From Streptomyces spinosisporus (GTDB taxonomy: Bacteria; Actinomycetota; Actinomycetes; Streptomycetales; Streptomycetaceae), in contig NZ_JALDAX010000001.1 in the NCBI RefSeq assembly GCF_022698145.1, forward strand, positions 1,054,001-1,118,000: a stretch of DNA of 64,000 nucleotides, read 5' to 3'. The position numbers were made by a program, and so were the translations under genes. The stretch's first letter is position 1, and every line of letters begins with the position of its first letter. The notes under the pieces are model-generated. The model was not told the origin of the DNA. It was given only the letters and a program-made list of their open reading frames with translations, and did not search any database. Below, one piece after another: positions 18,912-27,324 of this stretch.

Positions 18912-19505
18912 TCACCAGCCGGCCGACGCGCCGGTCAGCTCCCTGACCGCGGGACGCGCCGCGTCCAGCACGGTCATGAACCAGGACGAGAAGGTGTCCT
19001 TGGCATGCCGCTCCGCCAGCTCCTCGGGGCTCACGAAGGCGATCTCGCCGACCTCCTCCGGATCCGGCCGCAGCGGGGACTGCACCAGGCCGACGAACAG
19101 GTGGTTGTACTCCTGCTCGACCAGGCCCGAGTCGGGGTCCGGGTGGTTGTAGCGGACCGTGCCCGCCTCGGCGAGCAGCGAGGGGGACACACCCAGCTCC
19201 TCGTACGTCCGCCGGGCCGCCGCCGCAAAGGGCGCCTCGCCGGGGTAGGGGTGGCCGCAGCAGGTGTTGGACCACACGCCGGGGGAGTGGTACTTGCCCA
19301 GCGCCCGCCGCTGCAGCAGCAGCCTGCCGTGCTCGTCGAAGAGGAAGACGGAGAAGGCGCGGTGCAGCTGCCCCGGCGGCTGGTGGGCGGCGAGCTTCTC
19401 CGCGGTGCCGATCGTGACGCCGTTCTCGTCGACCAGTTCCAGCAGAATCGCGTCAGCGGTGCCGTTCGACGGAGTGTGCGTCGCGGTGGCAGGTGTGATC
19501 GGCAT
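18912..19505 (-). CDS. idi: Isopentenyl-diphosphate delta-isomerase, type I
   Basis: A 197-residue Nudix-fold isomerase that interconverts isopentenyl and dimethylallyl diphosphate. The active-site cysteine is in SNTCCGHP (about residue 83), and the acidic EYNHLF and metal-binding His/Glu positions of type I enzymes are present. It supplies the starter unit for prenyl diphosphates and lies 9 kb from the hopanoid operon, which also carries dxs and ispG. The ATG at 19505 gives the standard length; an ATG two codons upstream is possible. Confidence 0.93.
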   Translation of the reverse strand: MPITPATATHTPSNGTADAILLELVDENGVTIGTAEKLAAHQPPGQLHRAFSVFLFDEHGRLLLQRRALGKYHSPGVWSNTCCGHPYPGEAPFAAAARRTYEELGVSPSLLAEAGTVRYNHPDPDSGLVEQEYNHLFVGLVQSPLRPDPEEVGEIAFVSPEELAERHAKDTFSSWFMTVLDAARPAVRELTGASAGW

Positions 19506-19833
19506 ACCCATCCTTCGCATAGGTCTTCGCGCCCCAAGTCTGCCGTACGAAACCGGCACTCCCGGCACTTCACGGCGCACCCGCATGTCCCGCGTGCACC
19601 GCGGGGCGCGGCCGTCGCCGGCCGGGCGCCGGAAGAGGGGCCCGGTGGTTGATCGTGCCCGGAGCGATCGGCGGGGAACCGTCCGGGCGGTGCTGTGAGG
19701 GTCAGGACGCACCTCCGCGCCGGACGGCTGCATTCCGCCCCGGGGGCGCACCACCCACCTCAATTCTGCACCGCACCCCCACCCACCCCACACCGCCCCG
19801 GTTCCCCCGCCACCGCACGGGGTGGGCCCCAGC
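19506..19833. other. Intergenic region between idi and galE
   Basis: A 328-base gap between two minus-strand genes. It must contain the idi promoter. The part nearest galE is extremely C-rich (runs of CCCCCACCCACCCC). I see no convincing open reading frame, RNA motif or perfect hairpin in it. Confidence 0.5.
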
Positions 19834-20802
19834 TCACCTCTCGTGATGCAACTGCCACCCCGCCCACGCCGACTCCACCATCTCCCGCACCCCGCGCCGG
19901 GCGGTCCAGCCCAGTTCCTTGGCGGCCCTCTCGGCCGAGGCGACCGCGCGAGGTGCGTCGCCCGGGCGGCGGGCCTCGACGAGCGGCGCACGCCTCTCAC
20001 CGCTGACCTCTCCGATGGTGGTGATCATTTCGCGGACGGAGACGCCCTCGCCGCGGCCGATGTTCACCGTGAGATCGCCGTCGGCGCCGGTGTCCAGCTT
20101 GCGGGCCGCCGCCAGGTGGGCCTCGGCCAGGTCGGCGACGTGGATGTAGTCGCGGACGCAGGTGCCGTCCGGTGTCGGATAGTCGTCGCCGAAGATCCGC
20201 GGCGCCTCGTCGCGGGTGAGCCGGTCGAAGACCATGGGAACGATGTTGAACACGCCCGTGTCGGCCAGCTCGGGCGCGGCCGCGCCCGCCACGTTGAAGT
20301 AGCGCAGGCACACCGTGGAGATGCCGTGCGCCCGGCCCGCCGCCCGCACCAGCCACTCACCGGCGAGCTTGGTCTCGCCGTACGGGTTCACCGGCGCGCA
20401 GGGCGTGTCCTCGGTGATCAGGTCCACGTCCGGGCTGCCGTAGACGGCAGCGGACGAGGAGAACACGAACCGCCCGATCCCGGCCTCGGCGACCGCGTCC
20501 AGCAGGGTGGCGAGGCCGCCGACGTTCTCCCGGTAGTAGCGCGTGGGCTGTGCCACGGACTCGGCGACCTGCTTGCGCGCCGCGAGGTGGACGACACCGG
20601 TCACCGCGTACCGCGCGAACACCCGCTTCAGCAGGTCGCCGTCGAGCGACGAGCCCTCGACGAGCGGTACGTCCGACGGCAGTCGCGCGGGGTTCCCGGC
20701 CGAGAGGTCGTCCAGCGCGACGACGCGCTCCCCGGCGCCGGCCATGGCCCGCGCCACATGGGCCCCTATGTATCCGGCTCCGCCTGTGATCAGCCATGTC
20801 AT
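19834..20802 (-). CDS. galE: UDP-glucose 4-epimerase (extended SDR)
   Basis: A 322-residue NAD-dependent epimerase. It shows the Rossmann motif TGGAGYIG at residues 6-13, SSAAVYG around residue 117 with the catalytic Ser, and the catalytic PYGETK (Tyr and Lys near residue 142). It also has RYFNVAGA and the substrate-binding RDYIHVADLA typical of GalE. It interconverts UDP-glucose and UDP-galactose (or their N-acetyl forms). It is divergent from the envelope polymer cluster and probably supplies sugar nucleotides to it. The ATG at 20802 starts the Rossmann strand directly. Confidence 0.9.
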   Translation of the reverse strand: MTWLITGGAGYIGAHVARAMAGAGERVVALDDLSAGNPARLPSDVPLVEGSSLDGDLLKRVFARYAVTGVVHLAARKQVAESVAQPTRYYRENVGGLATLLDAVAEAGIGRFVFSSSAAVYGSPDVDLITEDTPCAPVNPYGETKLAGEWLVRAAGRAHGISTVCLRYFNVAGAAAPELADTGVFNIVPMVFDRLTRDEAPRIFGDDYPTPDGTCVRDYIHVADLAEAHLAAARKLDTGADGDLTVNIGRGEGVSVREMITTIGEVSGERRAPLVEARRPGDAPRAVASAERAAKELGWTARRGVREMVESAWAGWQLHHER

Positions 20803-21080
20803 GGTCGCCCACCCTATGTCGGCCCCGACCCCGCGATCCCCAATGTCCGTGATGCCTGGTCTGCTCCCCGCGGTTTGTGAGCGGGACCCCGGATCCCCGA
20901 TGATGATCGCGGCAAAGGCCGGTGGAGACTGCGTTGATCGGCTAGTTAACGGGCGGTGAACGCCGCTCTCCTGGCATCCGATAGCCTCTGCCGACATGCC
21001 GCCCGCCTGGTGCAGCCAGGGGCGCCCGTACCCAGCACATGACCGGCGCCAGCGCGTCGGCACCCAGGGAGTGAGTTCGG

Positions 21081-22865
21081 TTGTCGACCGCCATCCTCAC
21101 CGGTCAGCCGGTCCCCGGATCGTCGATCGAGGGCGATCTGCGGTCCCTCGGCTACGACGTCCGGTCCGCGGCCGACGCCGCGGACGCGGAGACGCTCCTC
21201 GCGCAGGTCCCCGGCGACCAGCGGGTCGCGGTGGTGGACGCCCGCTTCGTGGGCCATCTGCACGCCCTGCGCCTCGGCCTCACCGACCCCCGCTTCCCGC
21301 TCGCCGCCATCCCCGGCGCCGTCACCGCCCAGCCGGCCGGCCGTCAGGCGCTGACCCGCGCCATGGCCCGCGAGAACTCCGCGGGCGGCGGCGCGACCGT
21401 CGTCGTGGACAACCTCGCCGACCGCATCGTCGCGGCCCTCGACGCCGACGGCACCGACGTCCACCGCCCCGAGCTGGGCAGCCTGGTCGCCGAGGTACCG
21501 GCCGACCCGCAGGCCCGCAACGAAGCACGGCAGGCCGTCGCCGGCGTTGACGACGAGGCCATACGCCTGAAGTCGGCCGTGAAGTCCCGCGACGGCTTCT
21601 TCACCACGTTCTTCATCAGCCCGTACTCCCGCTACATCGCCCGCTGGTGCGCCCGCCGGGGCCTGACCCCGAACCAGGTCACCACCGCCTCCCTGCTGAC
21701 CGCGCTGATCGCGGCGGGCTGCGCGGCCACCGGCACCCGCACTGGCTTTGTCGCCGCGGGCATCCTGCTGATCTGCTCCTTCGTCCTGGACTGCACGGAC
21801 GGACAGCTCGCCCGCTACTCCCTGCAGTACTCCACGCTCGGCGCCTGGCTGGACGCCACCTTCGACCGGGCCAAGGAGTACGCCTACTACGCGGGCCTCG
21901 CGCTGGGCGCGGCCCGCGGCGACGACGACGTATGGGCCCTGGCGCTCGGCGCGATGGTCCTGCAGACCTGCCGGCACGTCGTGGACTTCTCCTTCAACGA
22001 GGCCAACCACGACGCCACCGCCAACACCAGCCCCACCGCCGCCCTCTCGGACAAGCTGGACAGCGTCGGCTGGACGGTGTGGATACGGCGCATGATCGTG
22101 CTGCCGATCGGCGAGCGCTGGGCGATGATCGCGGTCCTGACGGCGGTCACCACCCCGCGCATCACCTACTACGTCCTGCTCATCGGCTGCGCCTTCGCGG
22201 CGACGTACACCACGGCGGGCCGCGTGCTCAGGTCGCTGACCCGCAAGGCCCGGCGCACCGACCGCGCCGCGCAGGCGCTGGCGGACCTCGCGGACGGCGG
22301 ACCGCTCGCCGGGGCGGTGGCGCGGTTCGCCCCGCGCGTCCCGGCCCCCGTCGCCGCCGCGGCCGCCGGTCTCCTCGTGGTGATCCCCGCCGCGATCTGG
22401 GGCGCCGCATGGCCCACCGTGCTGGGCGCCGTCGCCTACGTCCTGCTCTCCGGCGCCGCGGTCGCCCGCCCCCTCAAGGGCGCCCTGGACTGGCTCGTCC
22501 CGCCCTTCTTCCGGGCGGCCGAGTACGGCACCGTCCTGATCCTCGCGGCGAAATCCGGGGTGAACGGCGTGCTGCCCGCAGCTTTCGGCCTGGTGGCGGC
22601 CGTCGCCTACCATCACTACGACACGGTGTACCGCATCCGCGGCAGCGCCGGAGCGCCGCCGGCCTGGCTGGTGCGCGCCATCGGGGGACACGAGGGGCGG
22701 ACGCTGCTCGTCACCGTCCTCGCCGCGGTGCTCACCGCCTCGCAGTTCAAGGTCGCGCTCACGGTCCTCGCCGTGGTCGTCGCCCTGCTGGTGCTCGTGG
22801 AGAGCATCCGCTTCTGGGTGTCCGCAGGGGCGCCCGCAGTACACGACGAAGGAGAAACCGCATGA
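21081..22865 (+). CDS. CDP-alcohol phosphatidyltransferase with DUF5941 region
   Basis: A 594-residue, three-part membrane protein. Residues 1-150 form a soluble domain of unclear relationship (VVDARFVGHLHALRLG). Residues about 155-390 are a CDP-alcohol phosphotransferase with the complete motif DCTDGQLAR-x8-G-x3-D-x3-D (all four metal/catalytic Asp present), preceded by DGFFTTFFISPYSRYIARW and RRGLTPNQVT, as in the inositol-phosphate (DIPP) synthase branch. The C-terminal third is a hydrophobic region I assign to DUF5941 from memory. It should transfer a phospho-alcohol from a CDP-activated donor to an acceptor. The TTG start at 21081 follows GGGAG by 8 bases. It overlaps the nucleotidyltransferase gene by 4 bases. 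Confidence 0.85.
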   Translation: MSTAILTGQPVPGSSIEGDLRSLGYDVRSAADAADAETLLAQVPGDQRVAVVDARFVGHLHALRLGLTDPRFPLAAIPGAVTAQPAGRQALTRAMARENSAGGGATVVVDNLADRIVAALDADGTDVHRPELGSLVAEVPADPQARNEARQAVAGVDDEAIRLKSAVKSRDGFFTTFFISPYSRYIARWCARRGLTPNQVTTASLLTALIAAGCAATGTRTGFVAAGILLICSFVLDCTDGQLARYSLQYSTLGAWLDATFDRAKEYAYYAGLALGAARGDDDVWALALGAMVLQTCRHVVDFSFNEANHDATANTSPTAALSDKLDSVGWTVWIRRMIVLPIGERWAMIAVLTAVTTPRITYYVLLIGCAFAATYTTAGRVLRSLTRKARRTDRAAQALADLADGGPLAGAVARFAPRVPAPVAAAAAGLLVVIPAAIWGAAWPTVLGAVAYVLLSGAAVARPLKGALDWLVPPFFRAAEYGTVLILAAKSGVNGVLPAAFGLVAAVAYHHYDTVYRIRGSAGAPPAWLVRAIGGHEGRTLLVTVLAAVLTASQFKVALTVLAVVVALLVLVESIRFWVSAGAPAVHDEGETA

Positions 22866-23614
22866 TCGGCCTCGTGCTGGCGGCCGGCGCCGGACGCCGC
22901 CTGCGCCCCTACACCGACAGCCTGCCCAAGGCTCTGGTGCCGGTGGGGCCCGCGGGCATAGAGGACTCGATCACGGTGCTCGACCTCACCCTCGGCAACT
23001 TCGCCGAGATCGGCCTGAGCGAGGTCGCGGTCATCGTCGGCTACCGCAAGGAGGCCGTGTACGAGCGCAGGGCGGCCCTGGAGGCGAAGTACGGCCTCAA
23101 GATCACCCTCATCGACAACGACAAGGCCGAGGAGTGGAACAACGCCTACTCCCTGTGGTGCGGCCGTGACGCCCTGCGGGACGGTGTGATCCTCGCCAAC
23201 GGCGACACCGTCCACCCGGTCTCCGTCGAGAAGACGCTGCTCGCCGCGCGCGGCGACGGCAAGAGGATCATTCTCGCCCTGGACACGGTCAAGGACCTCG
23301 CCGACGAGGAGATGAAGGTCGTCGTCGACCCCGAGAAGGGGATGACGAGGATCACCAAGCTGATGGACCCCGCCGAGGCCACCGGTGAGTACATCGGCGT
23401 CACCCTGATCGAGGGCGACGCCGCCCCCGAGCTGGCCGACGCCCTCAAGGCCGTCTGGGAGAGCGACCCGCAGCAGTTCTACGAGCACGGCTACCAGGAG
23501 CTCGTGAACCGCGGCTTCCGGATCGACGTGGCGCCGATCGGCGACGTCAAGTGGGTCGAGATCGACAACCACGACGATCTCGCCCGCGGACGGGAGATCG
23601 CGTGCCAGTACTGA
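22862..23614 (+). CDS. Sugar/polyol-phosphate nucleotidyltransferase
   Basis: A 250-residue NTP-transferase. The N-terminus IGLVLAAGAGRRLRPYTDSLPKAL is the classic nucleotide-binding loop of GT-A-like nucleotidyltransferases, with LANGDTV near residue 118 carrying a metal-binding Asp and EIDNHDDL at the C-terminus, the second metal site typical of this group. It resembles inositol-1-phosphate and choline-phosphate cytidylyltransferases more than RmlA. It should make the CDP- (or other NDP-) alcohol donor used by the flanking phosphotransferases. It is coupled by ATGA to the upstream gene and overlaps the next by 13 bases. Confidence 0.85.
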   Translation: MIGLVLAAGAGRRLRPYTDSLPKALVPVGPAGIEDSITVLDLTLGNFAEIGLSEVAVIVGYRKEAVYERRAALEAKYGLKITLIDNDKAEEWNNAYSLWCGRDALRDGVILANGDTVHPVSVEKTLLAARGDGKRIILALDTVKDLADEEMKVVVDPEKGMTRITKLMDPAEATGEYIGVTLIEGDAAPELADALKAVWESDPQQFYEHGYQELVNRGFRIDVAPIGDVKWVEIDNHDDLARGREIACQY

Positions 23615-24663
23615 CCCGGCTCATCCCCTCGCCGCTCGTCGTGGACATCCGCCCGGGTGCCCTCGACGACCTGGCGGGCGTGCTCGCCGACGAGCGCATC
23701 TCGACCTCCGGCAGGCTCGCCGTCGCGGTGAGCAACGGCTCCGGCGCCCGGCTGCGCGAGCGCCTCGCACCGTCACTGCCCGGCGCCACCTGGTACGAGG
23801 TCGGCGGCGGCACCCTCGACGACGCCGTGCGGCTGGCCGGCGAGATAAAGGCCGGCCGGTACGACGCGGTCGTGGGCCTGGGCGGCGGCAAGATCATCGA
23901 CTGCGCGAAGTTCGCCGCGGCCCGGGTCGGGCTGCCCCTGGTCGCCGTACCGACGAACCTCGCGCACGACGGTCTGTGCTCGCCGGTCGCCACCCTCGAC
24001 AACGACGCGGGCCGCGGCTCCTACGGCGTGCCCAACCCGATCGCGGCCGTCGTCGACCTCGACGTCATCCGCGAGGCGCCGGCGCGCTTCGTACGGGCGG
24101 GCATCGGCGACGCCATCTCCAACATCAACTCGATCGCGGACTGGGAGCTGTCCAACCGCGTCACCGGGGAGAAGATCGACGGCCTCGCCTCCGCCATGGC
24201 CCGCCAGGCCGGCGAGGCGGTGCTGCGCCACCCCGGCGGCATCGGGGACAACGACTTCCTCCAGGTCCTCGCCGAGGCACTGGTGCTCACCGGTGTCGCC
24301 ATGTCGATCTCCGGCGACTCCCGCCCCGCCTCGGGCTCATGCCACGAGATCAACCACGCCTTCGACCTGCTCTACCCCAAGCGCGCCGCCAGCCACGGCG
24401 AGCAGTGCGGCCTCGGTGCCGCCTTCGCGATGTATCTGCGCGGCGCGCACGAGGAGTCGGCCTACACGGCCGAGGTGCTCCGCAGGCACGGGCTTCCGGT
24501 GCTCCCGGAGGAGATCGGCTTCACGGTGGACGAGTTCGTCCGCGTCGTGGAGTACGCCCCGGAGACCCGGCCCGGCCGCTACACCATCCTCGAACACCTC
24601 GACCTGACCACCGACCAGATCAAGGACACATACGCCGACTATGTCAAGGCCATCGGTAGCTGA
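23602..24663 (+). CDS. Iron-containing alcohol dehydrogenase, sn-glycerol-1-phosphate dehydrogenase-like
   Basis: A 353-residue dehydrogenase of the G1PDH branch (archaeal EgsA, Bacillus AraM). Visible are the NAD(P) loop GLGGGKIIDCAKF near residue 92, PTNLAHDGLCSP with the conserved His-Asp-Gly, RAGIGDAISNINS, and SRPASGSCHEINHAFD, which aligns with the metal-binding SRPxSGSEH motif of EgsA. These enzymes reduce dihydroxyacetone phosphate to sn-glycerol-1-phosphate, the archaeal enantiomer. In the SRP motif the usual Glu before the second His is Cys here, so the substrate may differ. Its place between a nucleotidyltransferase and a CDP-alcohol phosphotransferase suggests it makes the polyol phosphate for the cluster. 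The start is GTG at 23602. Confidence 0.8.
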   Translation: MPVLTRLIPSPLVVDIRPGALDDLAGVLADERISTSGRLAVAVSNGSGARLRERLAPSLPGATWYEVGGGTLDDAVRLAGEIKAGRYDAVVGLGGGKIIDCAKFAAARVGLPLVAVPTNLAHDGLCSPVATLDNDAGRGSYGVPNPIAAVVDLDVIREAPARFVRAGIGDAISNINSIADWELSNRVTGEKIDGLASAMARQAGEAVLRHPGGIGDNDFLQVLAEALVLTGVAMSISGDSRPASGSCHEINHAFDLLYPKRAASHGEQCGLGAAFAMYLRGAHEESAYTAEVLRRHGLPVLPEEIGFTVDEFVRVVEYAPETRPGRYTILEHLDLTTDQIKDTYADYVKAIGS

Positions 24664-25420
24664 ACTCCGTCCGGTCGTCCACCCCGCAGGGGTCAAGGAC
24701 CGGCGCAGCGGTGAGCACTGGATGGGGCGCCTCTACATGCGCGAGGTGTCCCTGCGGGTCGACCGCTACCTGGTGAACACCAGGGTCACGCCCAACCAGC
24801 TCACGTACCTGATGACCGTCTTCGGCGTGCTCGCGGCCCCGGCACTCCTCGTGCCCGGGGTCTGGGGCGCCGTGCTCGGCGTCGTCTGCGTCCAGATGTA
24901 TCTGCTCCTTGACTGCGTCGACGGCGAGATCGCGCGCTGGAAGAAGCAGTACTCCATGAACGGCGTCTACCTGGACCGGGTCGGCGCCTACCTCACCGAC
25001 GCCGCCGTGCTGGTCGGCTTCGGGCTGCGCGCCGCCGACCTGTTCGGCAGCGGCCGTATCGACTGGCTGTGGGCCTTCCTCGGCACGCTTGCCGCGCTCG
25101 GCGCGATCCTGATCAAGGCCGAGACCGACCTGGTCGGCGTCGCCCGCCACCAGGCCGGGATGCCGCCGGTCAAGGAGGCCGCCGCCGAGATGCGCTCCTC
25201 CGGCATGGCGCTGGCCCGCCGGGCCGCCGCCGCGTTCAAGTTCCACCGGCTGATCCTCGGCATCGAGGCCTCCCTGGTGATCCTGGTCCTGGCCTTCGCC
25301 GACCAGGCGCGCGGGGACCTCTTCTTCTCCCGGCTCGGGGTGGCGGTGATGGCCGGCATCGCACTGCTGCAGACCCTGCTGCACCTCGTGTCCATCCTGG
25401 CCTCCAGCAGGCTGAAGTGA
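24641..25420 (+). CDS. CDP-alcohol phosphatidyltransferase family protein (atypical motif)
   Basis: A 259-residue membrane protein, the second CDP-alcohol phosphotransferase of the cluster. It has VNTRVTPNQLTYLMT before the first helix and the motif DCVDGEIAR-x8-G-x3-D, but the fourth aspartate of the family consensus is alanine (DRVGA; the next Asp is four residues later). That residue is the proposed catalytic base, so this protein may use a shifted Asp, work as a non-catalytic partner, or have changed chemistry. The ATG at 24641 overlaps the dehydrogenase gene by 23 bases. It probably works with the upstream enzymes on the same polymer. Confidence 0.85.
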   Translation: MSRPSVAELRPVVHPAGVKDRRSGEHWMGRLYMREVSLRVDRYLVNTRVTPNQLTYLMTVFGVLAAPALLVPGVWGAVLGVVCVQMYLLLDCVDGEIARWKKQYSMNGVYLDRVGAYLTDAAVLVGFGLRAADLFGSGRIDWLWAFLGTLAALGAILIKAETDLVGVARHQAGMPPVKEAAAEMRSSGMALARRAAAAFKFHRLILGIEASLVILVLAFADQARGDLFFSRLGVAVMAGIALLQTLLHLVSILASSRLK

Positions 25421-26298
25421 GCGCCATGAAGGTCGGCGCGGTGATCATCACGATGGGCAACCGCCCCGAGGAGCTGCGCGCCCTGCTCGACTCGGTGGCC
25501 AAGCAGGACGGCGACCGCGTCGAGGTGGTCGTGGTCGGCAACGGCTCGCCCGTGCCGGACGTCCCCGACGGCGTCCGTACGATCGAGCTGCCCGAGAACC
25601 TCGGCATCCCCGGCGGCCGCAACGTCGGCATCGAGGCCTTCGGCCCGAGTGGTCGCGATGTCGACATATTGCTGTTCCTCGACGACGACGGGCTCCTCGC
25701 GGGCCACGACACCGCCGAGCTGTGCCGGCAGGCCTTCGCGGCCGACCCGCAGCTCGGCATCATCAGCTTCCGCATCGCCGACCCCGAGACCGGCATCACC
25801 CAGCGCCGGCACGTCCCGCGGCTGCGCGCCGCCGACCCGATGCGCTCCTCCCGGGTCACCACCTTCCTCGGCGGCGCCAACGCGGTGCGTACGCAGGTCT
25901 TCGCCGAGGTCGGCGGACTGCCGGACGAGTTCTTCTACGCCCATGAGGAGACCGACCTGGCCTGGCGCGCCCTCGACGCCGGCTGGATGATCGACTACCG
26001 GTCCGACATGGTGCTGTACCACCCGACGACCGCACCCTCGCGGCATGCGGTCTACCACCGCATGGTCGCCCGCAACCGGGTCTGGCTGGCCCGCCGCAAC
26101 CTCCCCGCGCTCCTGGTCCCGGTCTATCTCGGCGTCTGGATGCTGCTCACCCTCGTCCGCCGTCCCTCGCGGCCCGCGCTGCGGGCATGGTTCGGCGGGT
26201 TCCGGGAAGGCTGGACCACTGCGTGCGGGCCGCGCAAGCCCATGAAATGGCGTACGGTGTGGCGGCTGACCCGACTGGGCCGGCCCCCTGTGATCTGA
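25417..26298 (+). CDS. Glycosyltransferase family 2
   Basis: A 293-residue GT-A glycosyltransferase. It begins with GAVIITMGNRPEELRALLDSV, carries PENLGIPGGRNVGIEAF and the metal-binding LDDDG around residue 88, and the acceptor-side HEETDLAWRALDAGW typical of rhamnosyl/wall-polymer transferases. A hydrophobic stretch near the C-terminus (LLVPVYLGVWMLLTLV) suggests membrane association. It probably adds sugars to a lipid-linked polymer exported by the downstream ABC transporter. The GTG at 25417 overlaps the previous stop (GTGA); an ATG at 25426 is the alternative. Confidence 0.85.
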   Translation: MSAMKVGAVIITMGNRPEELRALLDSVAKQDGDRVEVVVVGNGSPVPDVPDGVRTIELPENLGIPGGRNVGIEAFGPSGRDVDILLFLDDDGLLAGHDTAELCRQAFAADPQLGIISFRIADPETGITQRRHVPRLRAADPMRSSRVTTFLGGANAVRTQVFAEVGGLPDEFFYAHEETDLAWRALDAGWMIDYRSDMVLYHPTTAPSRHAVYHRMVARNRVWLARRNLPALLVPVYLGVWMLLTLVRRPSRPALRAWFGGFREGWTTACGPRKPMKWRTVWRLTRLGRPPVI

Positions 26299-26394
26299 CA
26301 AGCTTTTTCCCATGTACGAGCGACGCGGACCCGTCCCGGGTCCCGAGCTTCCGCCCGCACGGGCCGCGCATCCCGAGGACGAAAGTTTCCACCA

Positions 26395-27324
26395 GTGAGT
26401 GAGTCAACCCACGACGGCACGGTCGCCCTGAGCCCGGCCGTGTCACCCGACGAGGGCCTTACGGCGGGCCAGCTCGCCGCCAAGTACGGCCTGACCGTGA
26501 GCGGCGCCCGCCCCACGCTCGTCGAGTACATCCGCCAGCTCTGGGACCGGCGTCACTTCATCCTCGCCTTCTCGCGGGCGAAGCTGACCGCCCAGTACAG
26601 CCAGGCGAAGCTCGGCCAGCTCTGGCAGGTGGCGACACCGCTGCTGAACGCGGCCGTCTACTTCTTCATCTTCGGCGTCATCCTGAACGCCAGCCGGGGC
26701 ATGTCGAAGGACGTCTACATCCCGTTCCTGGTCACCGGCGTCTTCGTGTTCACCTTCACCCAGAGCTCGGTGATGGCGGGCGTGCGCGCGATCTCCGGCA
26801 ACCTCGGCCTGGTCCGCGCACTGCACTTCCCGCGCGCCTCCCTGCCGATCTCCTTCGCGCTGCAGCAGCTCCAGCAGCTGCTGTTCTCGATGATCGTGCT
26901 GTTCGCGGTGGCCGTCGGCTTCGGCAGCATCCCGGACCTGTCCTGGCTGCTGATCGTCCCGGTGCTCGCGCTGCAGTTCCTCTTCAACAGCGGACTCGCG
27001 CTGATCATGGCCCGGGCGGGCGCCAAGACCCCGGACCTGGCGCAGCTGATGCCGTTCATCATGCGGACGTGGATGTACGCGTCCGGCGTGATGTTCTCCA
27101 TCCCGATCATGCTGGCCGACAAGCCGGAGTGGACGGCGACCGTTCTGCAGTGGAACCCGGCCGCCATCTACATGGACCTGATGCGCTTCTCGCTCATCGA
27201 CGGCTACGGCTCCGAGAACCTCCCCGACCACGTCTGGGCCGCCGCGGCCGGCTGGGCCGTTCTCGTCGCCCTGGGCGGCTTCCTGTACTTCTGGAAGGCG
27301 GAGGAAAGGTACGGCCGTGGCTGA
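26395..27324 (+). CDS. ABC-2 type polysaccharide exporter permease (TagG/Wzm-like)
   Basis: A 309-residue membrane protein with a cytoplasmic N-terminus of about 65 residues and six hydrophobic segments. The conserved LTAQYSQAKLGQLWQVATPLLNAAVYFFIFGVI start and NPAAIYMDLMR near the C-terminus are hallmarks of the polysaccharide/teichoic acid exporter permeases. It should flip a polyprenyl-linked polymer out of the cell together with the ATPase that follows, whose start it overlaps by 8 bases. The GTG start at 26395 is weakly supported by an upstream GAGGA; a 96-base gap separates it from the glycosyltransferase. Confidence 0.9.
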   Translation: MSESTHDGTVALSPAVSPDEGLTAGQLAAKYGLTVSGARPTLVEYIRQLWDRRHFILAFSRAKLTAQYSQAKLGQLWQVATPLLNAAVYFFIFGVILNASRGMSKDVYIPFLVTGVFVFTFTQSSVMAGVRAISGNLGLVRALHFPRASLPISFALQQLQQLLFSMIVLFAVAVGFGSIPDLSWLLIVPVLALQFLFNSGLALIMARAGAKTPDLAQLMPFIMRTWMYASGVMFSIPIMLADKPEWTATVLQWNPAAIYMDLMRFSLIDGYGSENLPDHVWAAAAGWAVLVALGGFLYFWKAEERYGRG

